Positions 25,346 to 34,862 of a DNA stretch of 64,000 bases are shown here, piece after piece; positions within the stretch are counted from its first letter, which is position 1; each line of letters begins with the position of its first letter. The DNA is from Puia dinghuensis (GTDB lineage Bacteria > Bacteroidota > Bacteroidia > Chitinophagales > Chitinophagaceae). The stretch lies in the NCBI GenBank assembly GCA_026225275.1, contig JAMFSL010000006.1:1-64000 (forward strand), given 5' to 3'. A program made the position numbers and the translations under genes. The notes under the pieces are model-generated. The model was not told the origin of the DNA. It saw only the letters and a program-made list of their open reading frames with translations, and did not search any database.

Positions 25346-28300
25346 GCAAGTTTATTCTCTTCGAGATCAGGTACTGGCTCAGAAAACCGATGCCTTATAT
25401 TTTCTTCCTGGTCTTCGCCTTGTTCGCTTTCGGCTTCCTCGACTTTGACTTCATTTCGATCGGTAGTGGCAGAGGTATTACCCGCTCCAATGCCCCCCTG
25501 GTGATACAAATACTATATGGTGCCTTGTCAACCCTCGGCCTGGTCGCCATCACCTCCTTTTTCAATGCCACCGCTACCCGCGATTATACGTCTGGCATGG
25601 ACCAGATCGTATTCGCTTCACCTATTAAAAAGATCCACTTCTTCTTCGGCAAATTCTTCGGAGCCTGGCTGGTCGCCATCCTGCCCTATACCGGCATCGC
25701 CCTGGCTGCCTTGATCTGCCCCTATATGCCCTGGGTAGATCGGCTGCATTATGGTGCCTTTTCCTGGCAGGCCAATGTCTACGGATTTTTGCTGTTCTCC
25801 GCCTTCAATACGCTTTTCGGCGGCGCCGTTATCTATGCCTTCGCTATCTACTTCCGTAATCCAGTTCTGTCCTATATCGCATCCTTCGGTATCATTATCC
25901 TCAACGTCATGTCGGCCGTCCTGACCGCGGATGTTGAAAACCAGCATTGGGCCATGCTCATCGATCCGCTGGGTCAGCATGCCTTCAGTATCTTCACGCG
26001 GTACTGGTCACCCGCCCAACGCAACACAGGCTATGTAGGCCTGTCATCGGGCCTTTTCCTCGCCAACCGGCTCCTGTGGGGTGGTATCGGCATGGCTATA
26101 TTGTTCTGGGTATACTGGGCATTCGATTTCACCCAGGCACGCAGCAGACCCACGAAAAAGAAAGATCGTCTGATCCCGGAGACGCCCCTGCCCCACACCG
26201 GCCCCCTCCAGCCGCATATCGCGATAACACCCGCCGTCATCCATACGCGCCGCCCGGCAGCAGCCTGGTTGCACCAGTTCGGCTTCGAGTTGAAAAGCAT
26301 CACCCGCAACAATGCCTTCATCATCCTGACCTCTATCGGCCTGCTTAACCTCATTATCGACCTTAGCTTCTCTACCGGAAACTTCGGTGAAAAAAACCTG
26401 CCGGTTACCTACTCCGTCGAAGAACTCATCAGCGCCAACCTCCTGCTCTTCATCATGGCCTTCATCATCTTCTACAGTGGCTATGTCGTGTTTAGAGAGA
26501 AAGAGGTCAAACTGGACGAGATCGTGGACGCAACGCCTGTCAGCAATGGCTATATCGTGACCACTAAACTGACCGCTGTACTGGCATCGGTGGCGATCAT
26601 CCAGGTCGTTTCCATGCTCTTCGGCATCCTCTTCCAGCTATTTCACAGTTTCACCCGCCTGGAAGTCGGACTCTATATCCGCGGTTTCGCCATCGACCTG
26701 CTTGTCTATGCCTTCATATTGGTGGCATCCTATTTTATACAGCTGTTGGTCAACAATAAATATATTGGCTATTTCGTCATCGTGGCTTTCCTGATTGCCA
26801 ACATCTTCCTTTGGCAAGCCATACGCGTCGAAAGCAATATGGTCCGGTTTGGCAAAATTCCCACGATCACCTGGTCGGACATGAACGGCTTCGGCCCCTT
26901 TGTACCCGGTCTCGTCGGCTTTGGCTTGTACTGGTCCCTGTTCTGTGCCCTGCTCATCATAGCGATCATTGGTATGAACCTGCGTGGAAAGGAGAACGGC
27001 CTGCGGCCAAAAGCCACCCGCCTGGCCCTTTACCTGAAAAGCCACGCCGTCCTCCCCGCCGTCCTGCTTGCCCTGTTCCTGATCTGCGGCAGCTGGCTAT
27101 ACTATAACACCAAAGTGCTGAATACTTACACTTCGTCGAAGGAAAGAGAAAAGCAACAGGCCGACTACGAAAAGAAATATAAAAAAGACGAAGCCCTGCC
27201 ACTGCCCTTCACCACCTCGCTGCAATATACCATCGACCTGTTCCCAGCCAAAAGAAGCCTGCACGTCCATACCGAATGGTGGGTAAAGAATATCCACGCT
27301 ACGCCTATTACTATCCTTCCCTTCAACATGCCGGAAAAGGCTTCCAATGACACGCTGACTATCCCCGGTGCAGTCCTCACAGCAAACGACCCGGATCTCC
27401 GGTACAGGACCTATACCCTTCAAAAGCCGCTGCAGCCGGGAGATAGCATCCTGCTCAGCTATACAGCGGACATCATCAACAGAGGAATAGAAAATGAAGT
27501 CTCCTTCACTCAGCTCACCAATAATGGCAGCTTTTTCCACGATTACGATATCCACCCAGTGATAGGTTATTCCTCCCAGCAAGAGTTGACCAATACCCTC
27601 GACAGACGGAAATACAACCTGCTCCGCCGCGAACGCCTCGCCCGGCTCACCCGGGAATGCACCGATACCTGCAATACGTCTTATATCAACAACAGCGCCA
27701 CCTGGGTAGACCTCACCACCACCATCTCCACCAGCGACGACCAGACCGCGGTCGCCCCGGGTTCTCTGGTCAGGCAATGGCATGAAAAAGACCGGAACTA
27801 TTATACTTATCGCCTGCAACACAAAGCCCTGAATTTCTTCAGCTTCATATCCGCCGACTATCTCGTCAAAAGAGACAGCATCGACCATATCGCTATAGAA
27901 GTCTATTACGACCGGCACCACCCTTATAATGTAGACAGGATGATCGCAGCAGTAAAAAAATCCTTACACTACTACACGACGAACTTCGGCCCTTATTACC
28001 AGCAGGAATGCCGGATCATCGAATTCCCCCGCTATGCCGCCTTCGCCCAGTCCTTTCCGGGCACCATGCCCTACAGCGAAGCGATCGGCTTTATCAACGA
28101 CCTGCGTGACACGTCCACACTAGATATCGTCACCTATGTTGTCAGTCACGAAATGGGGCACCAATGGTGGGCCCACCAGGTCATAGGCCCTGCCATGCAG
28201 GGCAGCGAATCCTTCAGCGAAGGTCTAGCGCAATACAGCGCACTGATGGTCATGAAAAAAGAATACGGCCCGCAGAAGATGAGCCGGTTCCTGAAATATG

Positions 28301-28926
28301 AGCTCGATAACTACCTCCGCGGCCGGGCGGCGGAAAAGGAATACGAAAACCCGCTCATGCGCACGGAGGGCCAGGCCTATATCCACTATAACAAAGCGAG
28401 TCTCGTCTATTATTATTTACAGGAAATGATCGGTGAACAACAGCTCGATGCTATTCTGAAAAAGATCGTCACAAAATACGCTTACACCAATCCTCCCTTC
28501 CCTACCGCCTTCAACATCGTCGACGAGCTTAAAGCCGGCACCCCCGACTCTCTGTCTTATCTTATTACAGATATGTTCGAAAATATTACCCTGTTCAACA
28601 ACAGCGTCGACAGCGCTACAGTCACCAAACTCGGCGACCACCGCTTCCAGGTAAAAATGAAGTTGTTATGCGAAAAGCTCCGTTGCGATAGCCTGGGGAA
28701 TGAACACAAAGTGGCGATGAATGATTATATCGACGTGGGTATCTTCGAAAGAAACCACCAGGATGCATCCATCCCCGGAAATAGCCTGATGTCCACACGG
28801 ATCAGGATCCACGGCGATACGACGCTCACTTTCATCGTCCCTAAATACCCCTACGAGGTAGGCGTCGACCCCTACCACTATTTAATTGACAAAGTCATTG
28901 AAGACAACCTGAAAATCGTTTTTTAA
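25342..28926 (+). CDS. ABC-2 permease fused to M1 aminopeptidase
   Basis: The first half (about residues 1-590) is an ABC-2 type membrane domain in two similar sets of six or so helices (start FEIRYWLRKPMPYIFFLVF; second set near 330). The second half is an M1-family metallopeptidase with zinc motif HEMGHQWWAHQ near residue 936. The third ligand lies in SFSEGLAQYSA; counted strictly, 19 residues separate HExxH from that Glu, one more than the classical M1 spacing. The peptidase should face the periplasm. Similar permease-M1 fusions exist in other Bacteroidota. It is translationally coupled to the ATPase. Confidence 0.9.
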   Translation: MSKFILFEIRYWLRKPMPYIFFLVFALFAFGFLDFDFISIGSGRGITRSNAPLVIQILYGALSTLGLVAITSFFNATATRDYTSGMDQIVFASPIKKIHFFFGKFFGAWLVAILPYTGIALAALICPYMPWVDRLHYGAFSWQANVYGFLLFSAFNTLFGGAVIYAFAIYFRNPVLSYIASFGIIILNVMSAVLTADVENQHWAMLIDPLGQHAFSIFTRYWSPAQRNTGYVGLSSGLFLANRLLWGGIGMAILFWVYWAFDFTQARSRPTKKKDRLIPETPLPHTGPLQPHIAITPAVIHTRRPAAAWLHQFGFELKSITRNNAFIILTSIGLLNLIIDLSFSTGNFGEKNLPVTYSVEELISANLLLFIMAFIIFYSGYVVFREKEVKLDEIVDATPVSNGYIVTTKLTAVLASVAIIQVVSMLFGILFQLFHSFTRLEVGLYIRGFAIDLLVYAFILVASYFIQLLVNNKYIGYFVIVAFLIANIFLWQAIRVESNMVRFGKIPTITWSDMNGFGPFVPGLVGFGLYWSLFCALLIIAIIGMNLRGKENGLRPKATRLALYLKSHAVLPAVLLALFLICGSWLYYNTKVLNTYTSSKEREKQQADYEKKYKKDEALPLPFTTSLQYTIDLFPAKRSLHVHTEWWVKNIHATPITILPFNMPEKASNDTLTIPGAVLTANDPDLRYRTYTLQKPLQPGDSILLSYTADIINRGIENEVSFTQLTNNGSFFHDYDIHPVIGYSSQQELTNTLDRRKYNLLRRERLARLTRECTDTCNTSYINNSATWVDLTTTISTSDDQTAVAPGSLVRQWHEKDRNYYTYRLQHKALNFFSFISADYLVKRDSIDHIAIEVYYDRHHPYNVDRMIAAVKKSLHYYTTNFGPYYQQECRIIEFPRYAAFAQSFPGTMPYSEAIGFINDLRDTSTLDIVTYVVSHEMGHQWWAHQVIGPAMQGSESFSEGLAQYSALMVMKKEYGPQKMSRFLKYELDNYLRGRAAEKEYENPLMRTEGQAYIHYNKASLVYYYLQEMIGEQQLDAILKKIVTKYAYTNPPFPTAFNIVDELKAGTPDSLSYLITDMFENITLFNNSVDSATVTKLGDHRFQVKMKLLCEKLRCDSLGNEHKVAMNDYIDVGIFERNHQDASIPGNSLMSTRIRIHGDTTLTFIVPKYPYEVGVDPYHYLIDKVIEDNLKIVF

Positions 28927-28941
28927 CGCTGACCGTCCTCG

Positions 28942-28967
28942 GGCGCCGAAGCCTTGGCGTAGGCGCC
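28942..28967. repeat. Hairpin between convergent genes
   Basis: GGCGCC at both ends with an internal GCC/GGC pair forms a GC-rich stem in the 40-bp gap between the convergent M1 fusion and symporter genes. It lacks a T-run, so it may only weakly terminate or block read-through. Confidence 0.35.
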
Positions 28968-30658
28968 TACCAGTAAACCGTATACAGCGTGATCAGTATC
29001 GCGACGATCACCAGCGACCCTACCGCAAAACCCTTCGACACCCTGAACATGCTCGTGTCGACGATCAATCCCTTGTTCACCACACCACGTTTATTTTCGA
29101 CGAAATTGATGATCGCCATCCCGGCTACGCAGATCAGGAAGACAAAGCCCATCCTATCGAGGAACGGTATTTCGAACATGCCGTGGTTATCCGGATTCGG
29201 CTGGAAAAAGCCATAGGGTGTCAGCCAGCTCAGGTCTGCCCACATAGGCAGGAACTTAAAGATGATCGACAGTACCAAGCCCCCGATCATCGCAAACATC
29301 GCCGCATTCGCCGTGGTCCTCTTCCAGAAGAAACCCAGCAGGAACATGGCCAGGATGCCCGGCGATACAAAACCCGTATACTCCTGGATATAATTGAAGC
29401 CCTGTTTGCCCTCTCCCATCAGCTTCTCGCCGATCACCAGCGACATCACCACCGCCAGCAGCATCGACACGACCACCGTGATCTTGCCGGTGTTGACCAG
29501 CTTGTTTTCATCGGCCTCCTTGTTGATCGCTTTCTTGTAAATATCCAGCGTGAAGATCGTCGCAATACTGTTGGCCTTGCCCGCCAGACTGGCTACGATG
29601 GCCGCTGTCAACGCAGCAAAAGCGATTCCTTTGAAACCCTCAGGCAACAACGTCATCAGGTTGGGATAGGCCTTGTTCACGTCTACCGCACCAGAATGAC
29701 TCAGCATCCCGGCATGGAACATCCCTTTCTGATACAACACATACGCCCCGATCCCCGGCAACACGACGATCACCGGCATCAGCAACTTCAGAAAAGCCGC
29801 ATACAGGATACCGGCGCGGGCCGTCTTCAGATCCGCCCCCAGCGCCCGCTGCGTGATATATTGATTACATCCCCAGTAATTCAGGTTGGTGATCCACATC
29901 CCGCCGATCAATACCGACAGTCCCGGAAGGCTGACATAATTAGGCGAGTCCTTTTTGAAGATCATATGAAAATGGTCGCTTGCAGTTGATGTCATGATCT
30001 TAAACCCATTCACCAATCCTGTCTGTCCCGACTTTTCTGCCACCAGGTGGAGAGCGATATAGGTCGCCACCAGCCCGCCCAAGATCAGAAAGAACACCTG
30101 GATCACATCCGTATACCCGATCACCTTCATCCCGCCCAGCGTGATCACAACCGCAAACACCGCCAGTAAAGCGATACAGGTATAGACACTGATGCCCGAA
30201 ATGCTGCTGACCGCCAATGCACCCAGGTACAGGATCGACATCAGATTGACGACGATGTACAGCGCCAGCCAGAAGATCGCCATGATCATGGCGACGGTTC
30301 CGTTATACCGCTGACTTAGGAACTGCGGCATCGTGTAGATCTTGTTCTTCAGGTAGACGGGGATAAAGAAAACAGCGACAATGACCAGCGTCAACGCCGC
30401 CATCCACTCATACGTCGAAATCGCCAGCCCTAGCCGGAATCCCGATCCGCTCATCCCGATCATCTGTTCCGCGGAAATGTTCGAGGCAATCAGTGACGCC
30501 CCGATGGCCCACCAGGTCAGCGACCCTTCTGCCAGGAAATAATCTTTTGAACTGGTTTGCTTGGCCTTTTTACGGTTGTAGATCCACAGCCCATAACAGG
30601 CGACAATGATAAAGTAGATGAAGAATACTACATAATCAAGCGGTTGTAACATTTGCAT
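28967..30658 (-). CDS. Sodium/sugar symporter (SSS family), probable xylose uptake
   Basis: The 563-residue protein has about 14 hydrophobic helices with SSS-family features: DYFLAEGSLTWWAIGASLIASNISAEQMIGMSG in the first two helices and NYWGCNQYITQRALGA in the middle. This fits SGLT-type sugar transporters that use the sodium gradient at the inner membrane. It is the last of a leftward set xylB-xylA-symporter, so xylose is the likely substrate (inference from context). The gap to xylA (104 bp) has a -7 box and a strong hairpin, so it may have its own promoter. Start is either Met of MQM. Confidence 0.9.
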   Translation of the reverse strand: MQMLQPLDYVVFFIYFIIVACYGLWIYNRKKAKQTSSKDYFLAEGSLTWWAIGASLIASNISAEQMIGMSGSGFRLGLAISTYEWMAALTLVIVAVFFIPVYLKNKIYTMPQFLSQRYNGTVAMIMAIFWLALYIVVNLMSILYLGALAVSSISGISVYTCIALLAVFAVVITLGGMKVIGYTDVIQVFFLILGGLVATYIALHLVAEKSGQTGLVNGFKIMTSTASDHFHMIFKKDSPNYVSLPGLSVLIGGMWITNLNYWGCNQYITQRALGADLKTARAGILYAAFLKLLMPVIVVLPGIGAYVLYQKGMFHAGMLSHSGAVDVNKAYPNLMTLLPEGFKGIAFAALTAAIVASLAGKANSIATIFTLDIYKKAINKEADENKLVNTGKITVVVSMLLAVVMSLVIGEKLMGEGKQGFNYIQEYTGFVSPGILAMFLLGFFWKRTTANAAMFAMIGGLVLSIIFKFLPMWADLSWLTPYGFFQPNPDNHGMFEIPFLDRMGFVFLICVAGMAIINFVENKRGVVNKGLIVDTSMFRVSKGFAVGSLVIVAILITLYTVYW

Positions 30659-30694
30659 ATGGTAGCGATAAGTTAGTTCTGGCTAAAAGTAGCA

Positions 30695-30723
30695 AAAATT
30701 GGCAGATTAGATCTGCCAATTTT
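30695..30723 (-). terminator. Hairpin between xylA and the symporter gene
   Basis: A perfect 13-bp stem, AAAATTGGCAGAT / ATCTGCCAATTTT, with a 3-base loop. On the minus strand it is followed by TGCTACTTTT. It could terminate xylBA transcripts, set a lower level of transporter mRNA, or stabilise an upstream 3' end after processing. Confidence 0.6.
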
Positions 30724-30744
30724 CATTAAAAGTTTTAATAAGTG

Positions 30745-30775
30745 TCAAATATACCGGAAATATCAAATATACCGG
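30745..30775. repeat. Tandem 13-mer duplication at the 3' end of xylA
   Basis: TCAAATATACCGG occurs at 30745-30757 and 30763-30775, an 18-bp period. The right copy contains the last codons and stop of xylA. Both copies contain TATATTTG on the minus strand. Confidence 0.7.
30746..30753 (-). promoter_or_regulatory. Possible -7 box for the symporter gene
   Basis: TATATTTG on the minus strand, inside the duplicated 13-mer, would start transcription near 30740, giving a leader of about 80 bases that includes the 13-bp hairpin. No clear -33 TTG is seen. Confidence 0.35.
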
Positions 30776-32091
30776 TTGATCAGGTTCTCCAGGTACTCCT
30801 GGCGCCCGCTGATGACCTTGGGCTCCCCGTTAGCGATCGCATAGTCCCGTAGATCTGTGAGGCTCAGGCTGCCCTTCTCGAAGGCTGCTCCCTGCCCACC
30901 GTCGAAGCTCGCATAGCGCTCCGTCCTGATCTTCCGGTATTCGGATTTTTGCAGGATGGTGTCGGCCACCAGCAGTGCCCGGGCAAAGGTATCGATGCCG
31001 CCGATATGCGCATGAAAGAGGTCTGCCGCATCGGTGGAATTACGCCGCCGCTTGGCGTCGAAGTTGATGCCGCCGCCCTGGAAACCGCCGCCTTCCAGGA
31101 TGATCAGCATAGCCTCCACCAGTTCGGTGATGTTATTCGGAAACTGATCGGTATCCCAGCCATTCTGGTAATCTCCCCGATTGGCATCCATCGAACCCAG
31201 CATCCCCGTATCCACAGCTACCTGCAGCTCGTGAGTGAAAGTATGACCGGCCAGCGTGGCGTGGTTGACCTCGATATTCAGCTTGAAGTCCTTCAGCAGA
31301 TCATATTGACGGAGAAACCCGATCACCGTCGCACTGTCATAGTCGTATTGATGCTTCGTCGGCTCACAGGGCTTGGGCTCGATAAAAAAGGTTCCCTTGA
31401 ATCCTTGCTTGCGCGCGTAATCTTTGGCCGTATGCAGGAATCGGGCAAGGTGCTCCTGCTCCCGTTTCATATTCGTATTCAGCAGGCTCATGTACCCTTC
31501 TCTGCCGCCCCAAAACACGTAATTATGTCCCCCAAGGGCTATCGTGGCATCCAACGCAGCCTTTACCTGTGCACCGGCATGCGTCAGCACATGAAAATCG
31601 GGATTGGTGGCGGCGCCATTCATATACCGCCGGTTGGAAAAGAGATTGGCCGTGCCCCACAGCAGCTTCACCCCGCTGGCAGCCTGCTTCTCCCTGGCAT
31701 AGTCCGTCAATATCTCTAACCGCCGCTCATTGTCGGCCACATCATTGGTATAATCGACGACATCCACGTCGTGAAAACAATAGAAAGGCAGGTCCAGCTT
31801 CGTGATGAATTCGAAGGCCGCATCCATCTTCTCCTTCGCCCGCGCAATCGCGTCGGTTTTCTCGTTCCAGGGATACAGATGCGTCGGTTCCCCGAAAGGA
31901 TCTGCCCCGTTACCGACAAACGAATGCCAATACGCGACGGCAAAACGCAAATGTTCCTTCATCGGCTTCCCGGCAACCACCCTCTCCGCATCGTACCAAC
32001 GATAGGCCAAAGGGTTATCTGTTCCGGGTCCTTCATATTTTATGGATCCAATGCCCTTAAAAAACTCCTTCTGTCCCGTAATAACTGGCAT
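30763..32091 (-). CDS. xylA: Xylose isomerase
   Basis: Converts D-xylose to D-xylulose in the cytoplasm. The 442-residue length fits the class II (long) enzymes. Recognisable features are [15 protein letters not shown] near the N-terminus, [10 protein letters not shown] (catalytic His and Asp), [24 protein letters not shown], the metal-binding [19 protein letters not shown] and [17 protein letters not shown], and [26 protein letters not shown]. It lies 47 bp after xylB and precedes the symporter. Xylulose goes on to XylB. Confidence 0.97.
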   Translation of the reverse strand: MPVITGQKEFFKGIGSIKYEGPGTDNPLAYRWYDAERVVAGKPMKEHLRFAVAYWHSFVGNGADPFGEPTHLYPWNEKTDAIARAKEKMDAAFEFITKLDLPFYCFHDVDVVDYTNDVADNERRLEILTDYAREKQAASGVKLLWGTANLFSNRRYMNGAATNPDFHVLTHAGAQVKAALDATIALGGHNYVFWGGREGYMSLLNTNMKREQEHLARFLHTAKDYARKQGFKGTFFIEPKPCEPTKHQYDYDSATVIGFLRQYDLLKDFKLNIEVNHATLAGHTFTHELQVAVDTGMLGSMDANRGDYQNGWDTDQFPNNITELVEAMLIILEGGGFQGGGINFDAKRRRNSTDAADLFHAHIGGIDTFARALLVADTILQKSEYRKIRTERYASFDGGQGAAFEKGSLSLTDLRDYAIANGEPKVISGRQEYLENLINRYI

Positions 32092-32138
32092 AGCTTATGT
32101 TTTTTTATTATTGAATTTGTTCTGATCCTCCCGCGCCC

Positions 32139-33647
32139 TCACAAAAACTTTTCCAACGCGCCTCTCCACCGCCCATACAACGTCTCATATTCACCCCCCT
32201 TCGTCGGCTCTACTCTCCCCACCGGCTTGAGCCCGGCAAAAGCCTCTTTCGCCGTCGCGAAAATACCGGCTCCGATGCCCGCACCCAACGCCGCCCCCAC
32301 ACTCCCGTCACTATTATACAATTCCACCGGCACATTCGTCGCATTCACAAACGCCTCCGTAAAGACAGGACTCAGGAACATATTCGCCTTCCCCGCCCGG
32401 ATCACAGCCGGATTCATCCCATTCTCCCGCATGATGTCCAGCCCATAGCGAAAACTGAAGGCAATTCCTTCCTGCCCCGCCCGGTACAAGTGCGCCGGTC
32501 CATGAACGTTAAGGTCGATATCCAACAGCTGCGCGCCGATAATGCGATTGTAAAAAATACGCTCGGCCCCGTTGCCGAACGGCAGTACCGTCAACCCCGC
32601 ACTCCCCGGCCCGATCCGCATCGCTTCCGCATTCAACCGGTTGTAATCCCAACCGCCACTCGCATTCCCGCTCGCCGTTGGCCCTACGCCTCTCACTAAA
32701 TCCCTTATCCACCTATTCATGATCCCCGTCCCGTTGATACACAACAGCACGCCGATCCTCCGCACATCCGGCGTATAATTCACATGCGCAAAACTATTCA
32801 CCCTCGATCCGGGATCGTACGTCAGATGGTCGCTCACCCCATAGATCACCCCCGAGGTCCCGGCCGTAGCGGCTACCTCCCCGGGTTCCAGCACATTTAA
32901 AGACAAAGCATTATTAGGCTGATCGCCCGCCTTGTAAGTGACAGGTATCCCTTTCTTCAAGAGCAGCGCCTCCGCTACATCGGCCTTTACCCCGCCGTGC
33001 ACCGAGAATAAGGGCCGGATCTCCGGCATCATCGCTTGATCAAAACCAAAAAAAGAAAAGACATCTTCAGATAATCCATCGGCCTTAAAATCCCAGAAGA
33101 TCCCTTCCGATAAAGCCGAAATATGCGTCGTCGCCTGCCCCGTCAAACGCAAAGCGATAAAGTCCCCCGGTAACATCACCTTGTCTATTTTGGCGTAGAT
33201 CGCCGGCTCCTGGTCCTTGACCCAGGCCAACTTGGCCGCAGTAAAATTGCCGGGAGAATTCAACAGCCGCTCGAGGCTCCGCGACTCGCCAATAGCGGCA
33301 AAGGCCCGGTCCCCATACGGCACCGCCCGGCTATCACACCAGATGATGCTATCCCGCAATACGCGCTGGTCTTTGTCCACCAGCACCAATCCATGCATCT
33401 GATAGGCAATGCCGATCGCGGCAATATCTGCCGGATTATAAACCTTCATCGCATGTACTTTATGAATGGCTTGCTGTACATATTCCCACCAGGTATCCGG
33501 GGACTGCTCTGCCCACCCCGGGTGTTTCGATATGATAGCGGCCTCACTGTCGGGATACTGCGCAGCAGCCAGCACTGCGTGCGTAGCCGCGTCGACAACA
33601 GATACTTTGATAGAAGAAGTTCCCAGGTCAATGCCTAATAACAACAT
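32139..33647 (-). CDS. xylB: Xylulokinase (FGGY family)
   Basis: Phosphorylates xylulose to xylulose-5-phosphate for the pentose phosphate pathway. The ATG at 33647 (MLLLGIDLGTSSIKV) is preferred over the TTG at 33656. The family features are the phosphate-binding DLGTSSIK, QMHGLVLVD near residue 80 (substrate Asp region follows), GTSGVIYGVSD, and the C-terminal nucleotide motif GSVGAALGAGIGAG. Length of about 502 is normal. It is the first gene of the leftward xyl set and diverges from a LacI regulator across 152 bp. Confidence 0.95.
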   Translation of the reverse strand: MLLLGIDLGTSSIKVSVVDAATHAVLAAAQYPDSEAAIISKHPGWAEQSPDTWWEYVQQAIHKVHAMKVYNPADIAAIGIAYQMHGLVLVDKDQRVLRDSIIWCDSRAVPYGDRAFAAIGESRSLERLLNSPGNFTAAKLAWVKDQEPAIYAKIDKVMLPGDFIALRLTGQATTHISALSEGIFWDFKADGLSEDVFSFFGFDQAMMPEIRPLFSVHGGVKADVAEALLLKKGIPVTYKAGDQPNNALSLNVLEPGEVAATAGTSGVIYGVSDHLTYDPGSRVNSFAHVNYTPDVRRIGVLLCINGTGIMNRWIRDLVRGVGPTASGNASGGWDYNRLNAEAMRIGPGSAGLTVLPFGNGAERIFYNRIIGAQLLDIDLNVHGPAHLYRAGQEGIAFSFRYGLDIMRENGMNPAVIRAGKANMFLSPVFTEAFVNATNVPVELYNSDGSVGAALGAGIGAGIFATAKEAFAGLKPVGRVEPTKGGEYETLYGRWRGALEKFL

Positions 33648-33737
33648 GGCAAACAAAATTTTAAGCCCCCCGGCCTACGCGCCTAATCAGATCCGCGACC
33701 CCGGAAGCGGCAATAAATATAGGATCTTTTTTGAAAT

Positions 33738-33751
33738 TGTAACCGATTGCA
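33738..33751. promoter_or_regulatory. Candidate LacI-family operator in the xylB/lacI divergent region
   Basis: TGTAACCGATTGCA is a 14-bp imperfect palindrome (10 of 14 positions symmetric) centred on CG, which is the usual form of LacI-family sites. It lies between the divergent xylB and regulator starts. Confidence 0.5.
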
Positions 33752-33799
33752 TTATATTTTTTAAAATTCTTATTTTTACTGATTAATGGCTCACCACAT

Positions 33800-34858
33800 A
33801 TGACGGGAAAAAAGGATATCACGATTTATGACCTGGCCAGAGTACTCAGCCTCTCGCCCGCCACAGTCAGCAGGGGCTTGAAAGATCATCCCGCCATTAA
33901 TATCAAAACCCGGAAGCGTATTACGGACACTGCCCGGGAGATGGGCTACCGCTCGAACAGTTTTGCCAGCAACCTCCGGATGCAGAAGACCCACACCATT
34001 GGCATCATTGTCCATGAATTGAAAAGCCAATTCATCAGCTCCGTATTATCCGGAATAGAAAAAATAACCACCGAGGCCGGCTATGATTTGATTATTGGCC
34101 ATTCATCGGAATCGTATCGCAAAGAAACTTCTAACGCCCACAACCTCTTTCATAAAAGAGTGGACGGACTCATCGCCTCCCTCGCATTCGACACAACGGA
34201 TATGGAACACTTCGATCCCTTCGTTAAAAAAGGGATCCCTATCGTTTTTTTCGATCGGGTGGAAGATTTCCCCTACGGTACCCGGGTGATCATCGATAAT
34301 GTAAAGGCCGGTTATGAGGCCACCGCCCATCTGGCCGCTCAGGGATGCCGCCGCATCGTGCATTTCACGGCTAACCTGGGTCGCAACGTCTATGCCGGTC
34401 GCCTGAAAGGATACCAGCAGGCACTGGCGGATTACGGGCTGACATTCGACCCTGCCCTGGTGATGGTCAACGACCTCAGTGAAGCCGCCGCTATTCGCGC
34501 GGCCCGCCAGATACTCAGCATGAATCCCCGCCCCGATGGCGTCTTCGCGACGAATGACTTTTTTGCCGCCGTATTCTTGCAAACACTGAAAGAAAATGGT
34601 CTCCGGGTACCCGAAGACATCGCTATAGTAGGTTTTAACAATGATGCCATCTCAAGGATCATCCAACCAAAACTGACGACCATTAATTATCCCGGTGAAG
34701 AAGTGGGCGAACAGGCCGCCCGCAGTTTGCTCGATCAATTGACCAGCCCTTCGGCCGCCGTAGCCTCGGCGAAGGAGGCCTCCGCCCGGACCACCGATAC
34801 GATCATCATCCGGTCCGAACTCATCATCCGCGACTCCTCCCTCCATCGAAAGGTGTAA
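33800..34858 (+). CDS. LacI-family transcriptional regulator, probable xylose repressor
   Basis: The N-terminus has the LacI helix-turn-helix and hinge (TIYDLARVLSLSPATVSRGL, then KRITDTAREMGYRSN), followed by a periplasmic-binding-protein-like sensor domain (IGIIVHELKSQFISSVLSGI; FDRVEDFPYG; GVFATNDFFAAVFLQ; IVGFNNDAISRIIQPKLTTI). Length of 352 residues is normal. It diverges from xylB, so control of the xyl genes in response to xylose or a related sugar is likely (inference). It ends 4 bp from the convergent hybrid kinase gene. Confidence 0.92.
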   Translation: MTGKKDITIYDLARVLSLSPATVSRGLKDHPAINIKTRKRITDTAREMGYRSNSFASNLRMQKTHTIGIIVHELKSQFISSVLSGIEKITTEAGYDLIIGHSSESYRKETSNAHNLFHKRVDGLIASLAFDTTDMEHFDPFVKKGIPIVFFDRVEDFPYGTRVIIDNVKAGYEATAHLAAQGCRRIVHFTANLGRNVYAGRLKGYQQALADYGLTFDPALVMVNDLSEAAAIRAARQILSMNPRPDGVFATNDFFAAVFLQTLKENGLRVPEDIAIVGFNNDAISRIIQPKLTTINYPGEEVGEQAARSLLDQLTSPSAAVASAKEASARTTDTIIIRSELIIRDSSLHRKV

Positions 34859-34862
34859 GCCC

